Shown: positions 42,314-43,640 of the stretch, piece after piece
Position numbering within the stretch: position 1 is the stretch's first letter
Layout: each line of letters opens with the position of its first letter
Source of the DNA: Bacteroidota bacterium
Lineage (GTDB): Bacteria; Bacteroidota; Bacteroidia; Sphingobacteriales; Sphingobacteriaceae
Length of the DNA stretch: 43,640 bases
Direction of reading: 5' to 3'
Assembly: GCA_013285685.1 (NCBI GenBank)
Contig: JABDHD010000023.1
Coordinates: 1 to 43,640, forward strand
The notes under the pieces: model-generated
Told to the model about the DNA's origin: nothing
Databases searched by the model: none
What the model saw: the letters and a program-made list of their open reading frames with translations, nothing else
Position numbers and translations under genes: made by a program

Positions 42314-42724
42314 GGCAGTTTTTTTGTTCATTAGTTCACTGGTTCATTAGTACGCTTCATTAGCCATTTTTTACCAATGAACTAATGAACCAGTGAACTA
42401 ATAAACCACCACTTTTTTTGTTCATTAGTTCATTAGTTCACTGGTTCATTAGTACGCTTCATTAGCCATTTTTTACCAATGAACCAATGAACCAATGAAC
42501 TAATAAACCACCACTTTTTTTGTTCATTAGTTCATTAGTTCACTGGTTCATTAGTACGCTTCATTAGCCATTTTTTACCAATGAACCAATGAACCAATGA
42601 ACTAATAAACCACCACTTTTTTTGTTCATTAGTTCATTAGTTCACTGGTTCATTAGTACGCTTCATTAGCCATTTTTTACCAATGAACCAATGAACCAAT
42701 GAACCAGTGAACTAATAAACCACC
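42314..42724. repeat. Tandem array of four about 102-bp hairpin units
   Basis: Four units, each reading TTTGTTCATTAG ... TTCACTGG ... TTCATTAGTACGCTTCATTAGCC, a T-run, then CCAATGAACC-type inverted words and AATAAACCACC. Corresponding points (ATAAACC) lie at 42401, 42503, 42605 and 42715, giving periods of 102, 102 and 110 bp. Each unit is itself an inverted repeat of 8-nt words. Near-identity of units implies recent amplification. Confidence 0.92.
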
Positions 42725-42727
42725 AAG

Positions 42728-43640
42728 TCATTCCTTCCGGATGATATCGTTGCTAACCTCGATCTCCTTGAGCAGGCCCGAGGAATTTTTAGCGTAATTA
42801 CGGTAGGGTGTGTCTCTCGACTCAGACATCTTTGCAATATCCGAATTGGTTTGGTTGAGCTCTTTTATCAGTTCATTTAGCCTTTTGAGGTGAGCGTTAA
42901 ATATCCGCGCATTGTTGTTAAAGGCGCCTATCTTTTGATTTTTGGCGATCCCGGCTGTAGTTTGGCTCGTATCGGCAACCTGGTATAAAAAGGGGGTGAG
43001 GTTGTTCACGGTCGTAATAATGGGCGTAAGTTCGGCTGTCGTATCTTTCAAGTCTATCTTAACCAGGTTAAGTGTTTCAGGCGAGGGGTTGTAACCCACC
43101 AGGCTGATGTATTCGCCCATAATATCGGCCGACAGCCTTTTTTGATTGTGATAGGCATCCTCGATCAACTTTTGCTTTACATTGTTTTTAAAGCTGTTAA
43201 AAAGCAGCGCCGTAAAATCATAGGCCTTTGTACGCAAGATGGAATTTTGCACCGAATAATAATTGCTGAGGGTTTTGTTTTTGGTGTACAGGGTGCCCAG
43301 GTTGGTGCTGAACAGTGAAAACGTTGAGGTTCCGGCCTGCAGGCCGAGATCCGCTTCATTGCCGTAGTTAAAAAACTGCTTGCCTGAAATCTCCAGATCA
43401 TCCACCTGTTCATACGACGACAAGAAGTACAGCCTGTATCGTTGGTACTGCGCATCCGGGTTATCTATCTGGTCGTAGCAGTTTTGCAGGAAGGCCTCAA
43501 ACGCTTTATCGTTCAATATTTGGTAAATATCGGCGTTGGCGCTTGGCTTCCAGCGTAGCAGCGAAAGTTTTGCCTTAAAAGCGAGCTCTTCCGCGTTACT
43601 TACCTTTAACGAATCAAAAAGTTTGGCAATGAACGATACC
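42728..43640 (-). CDS. Hypothetical protein, 5' end beyond the window
   Basis: The minus-strand frame runs without stop from 42728 to the window edge (about 304 residues visible; the last full codon is 43637-43639), so the TTG at 43516 need not be the start. Upstream residues read VSFIAKLFDSLKVSNAEELAFKAKLSLLRWKPSANADIYQIL, with NDKAFEAFLQNCYDQIDNPDAQYQRYRLYFLSSYEQVDDLEISG following. Most of it is helical; the C-terminal third (AHLKRLNELIKELNQTNSDIAKM) is coiled-coil-like. The opening FIAKLFDSL suggests the visible part may be near a region after a membrane anchor, which would lie outside. No family is recognised. The tandem hairpin array ends 3 bp after its stop codon. Confidence 0.65.
   Translation of the reverse strand, partial: VSFIAKLFDSLKVSNAEELAFKAKLSLLRWKPSANADIYQILNDKAFEAFLQNCYDQIDNPDAQYQRYRLYFLSSYEQVDDLEISGKQFFNYGNEADLGLQAGTSTFSLFSTNLGTLYTKNKTLSNYYSVQNSILRTKAYDFTALLFNSFKNNVKQKLIEDAYHNQKRLSADIMGEYISLVGYNPSPETLNLVKIDLKDTTAELTPIITTVNNLTPFLYQVADTSQTTAGIAKNQKIGAFNNNARIFNAHLKRLNELIKELNQTNSDIAKMSESRDTPYRNYAKNSSGLLKEIEVSNDIIRKE

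Noticed and set aside
42314..42724. CRISPR array (regular tandem repeats)
   Set aside because: The units are contiguous near-identical 102-bp hairpins with no variable spacers and no cas genes nearby.

Overview
This window is bacterial chromosomal DNA from the phylum Bacteroidota, most likely family Sphingobacteriaceae and close to Mucilaginibacter or Pedobacter. The signs are a type IX secretion (T9SS) C-terminal sorting domain, tandem DUF4249 lipoproteins, a DUF4337 protein, promoters of the Bacteroidota form (TTG, about 19-20 nt, TAnnTTTG) with few Shine-Dalgarno sequences, and intergenic spaces crowded with palindromic repeats. I see no rRNA, tRNA or CRISPR array.

Layout. 1-7.5 kb: a tiny membrane protein, a truncated T9SS sorting-domain remnant beside an inverted repeat, and a 2133-residue secreted repeat protein. 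7.5-9.7 kb: D-Ala-D-Ala ligase (ddl), then 800 bp of REP-like palindromes. 9.7-12.2 kb: two tandem DUF4249 lipoproteins. 12.3-14.6 kb (minus): a DyP-type heme peroxidase and a companion of unknown function. 14.9-17.9 kb: an HdeD-like membrane protein and a DPP-IV-type S9 peptidase. 18.0-19.7 kb: an A/T-rich, translationally coupled pair, TcmP plus three-Cys-motif (DUF5131) protein, behind a textbook promoter. 19.7-25.9 kb: a lipoprotein, a YdjC-type deacetylase, an SDR oxidoreductase, an IS110-family element, an AraC regulator and a thioesterase. 26-28.3 kb: an S41 peptidase. 28.5-29.8 kb: small unknown genes, including a DUF6934-like protein facing a 64-residue protein. 29.9-36.1 kb: core genes rpsO, pnp, rpe, serC and serA. 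36.2-43.6 kb: a beta-CASP RNase-like metallo-hydrolase, a GH2 glycosidase, a DUF4337 protein, a secreted Arg/Asn-rich protein, a one-domain DUF1456 protein, a 4-unit tandem hairpin array and a gene running off the right edge.

How genes work together. rpsO-pnp is the classic ribosome/RNA-decay neighbourhood; serC-serA supply serine from 3-phosphoglycerate; tcmP and its partner overlap at a TAATG junction and probably act together; the SDR and AraC genes look like a regulator-target pair now split by the IS110 element.

Best discoveries. (1) The IS110 left end encodes a structured RNA whose internal loop holds a 9-nt word identical to the left target flank and a 9-nt word complementary to the right target flank, so a bridge-RNA target code can be read from the insertion itself. 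The element sits inside one arm of a long palindromic repeat. (2) About ten intergenic spaces hold inverted repeats of one shared design, arms made of short repeated words (often near 8 nt), although their sequences are unrelated. (3) Four genes have a perfect TAnnTTTG box exactly 4 nt before the ATG, predicting leaderless transcripts. (4) The tcmP/three-Cys pair looks like a transferred nucleic-acid-modification cassette of unknown function.
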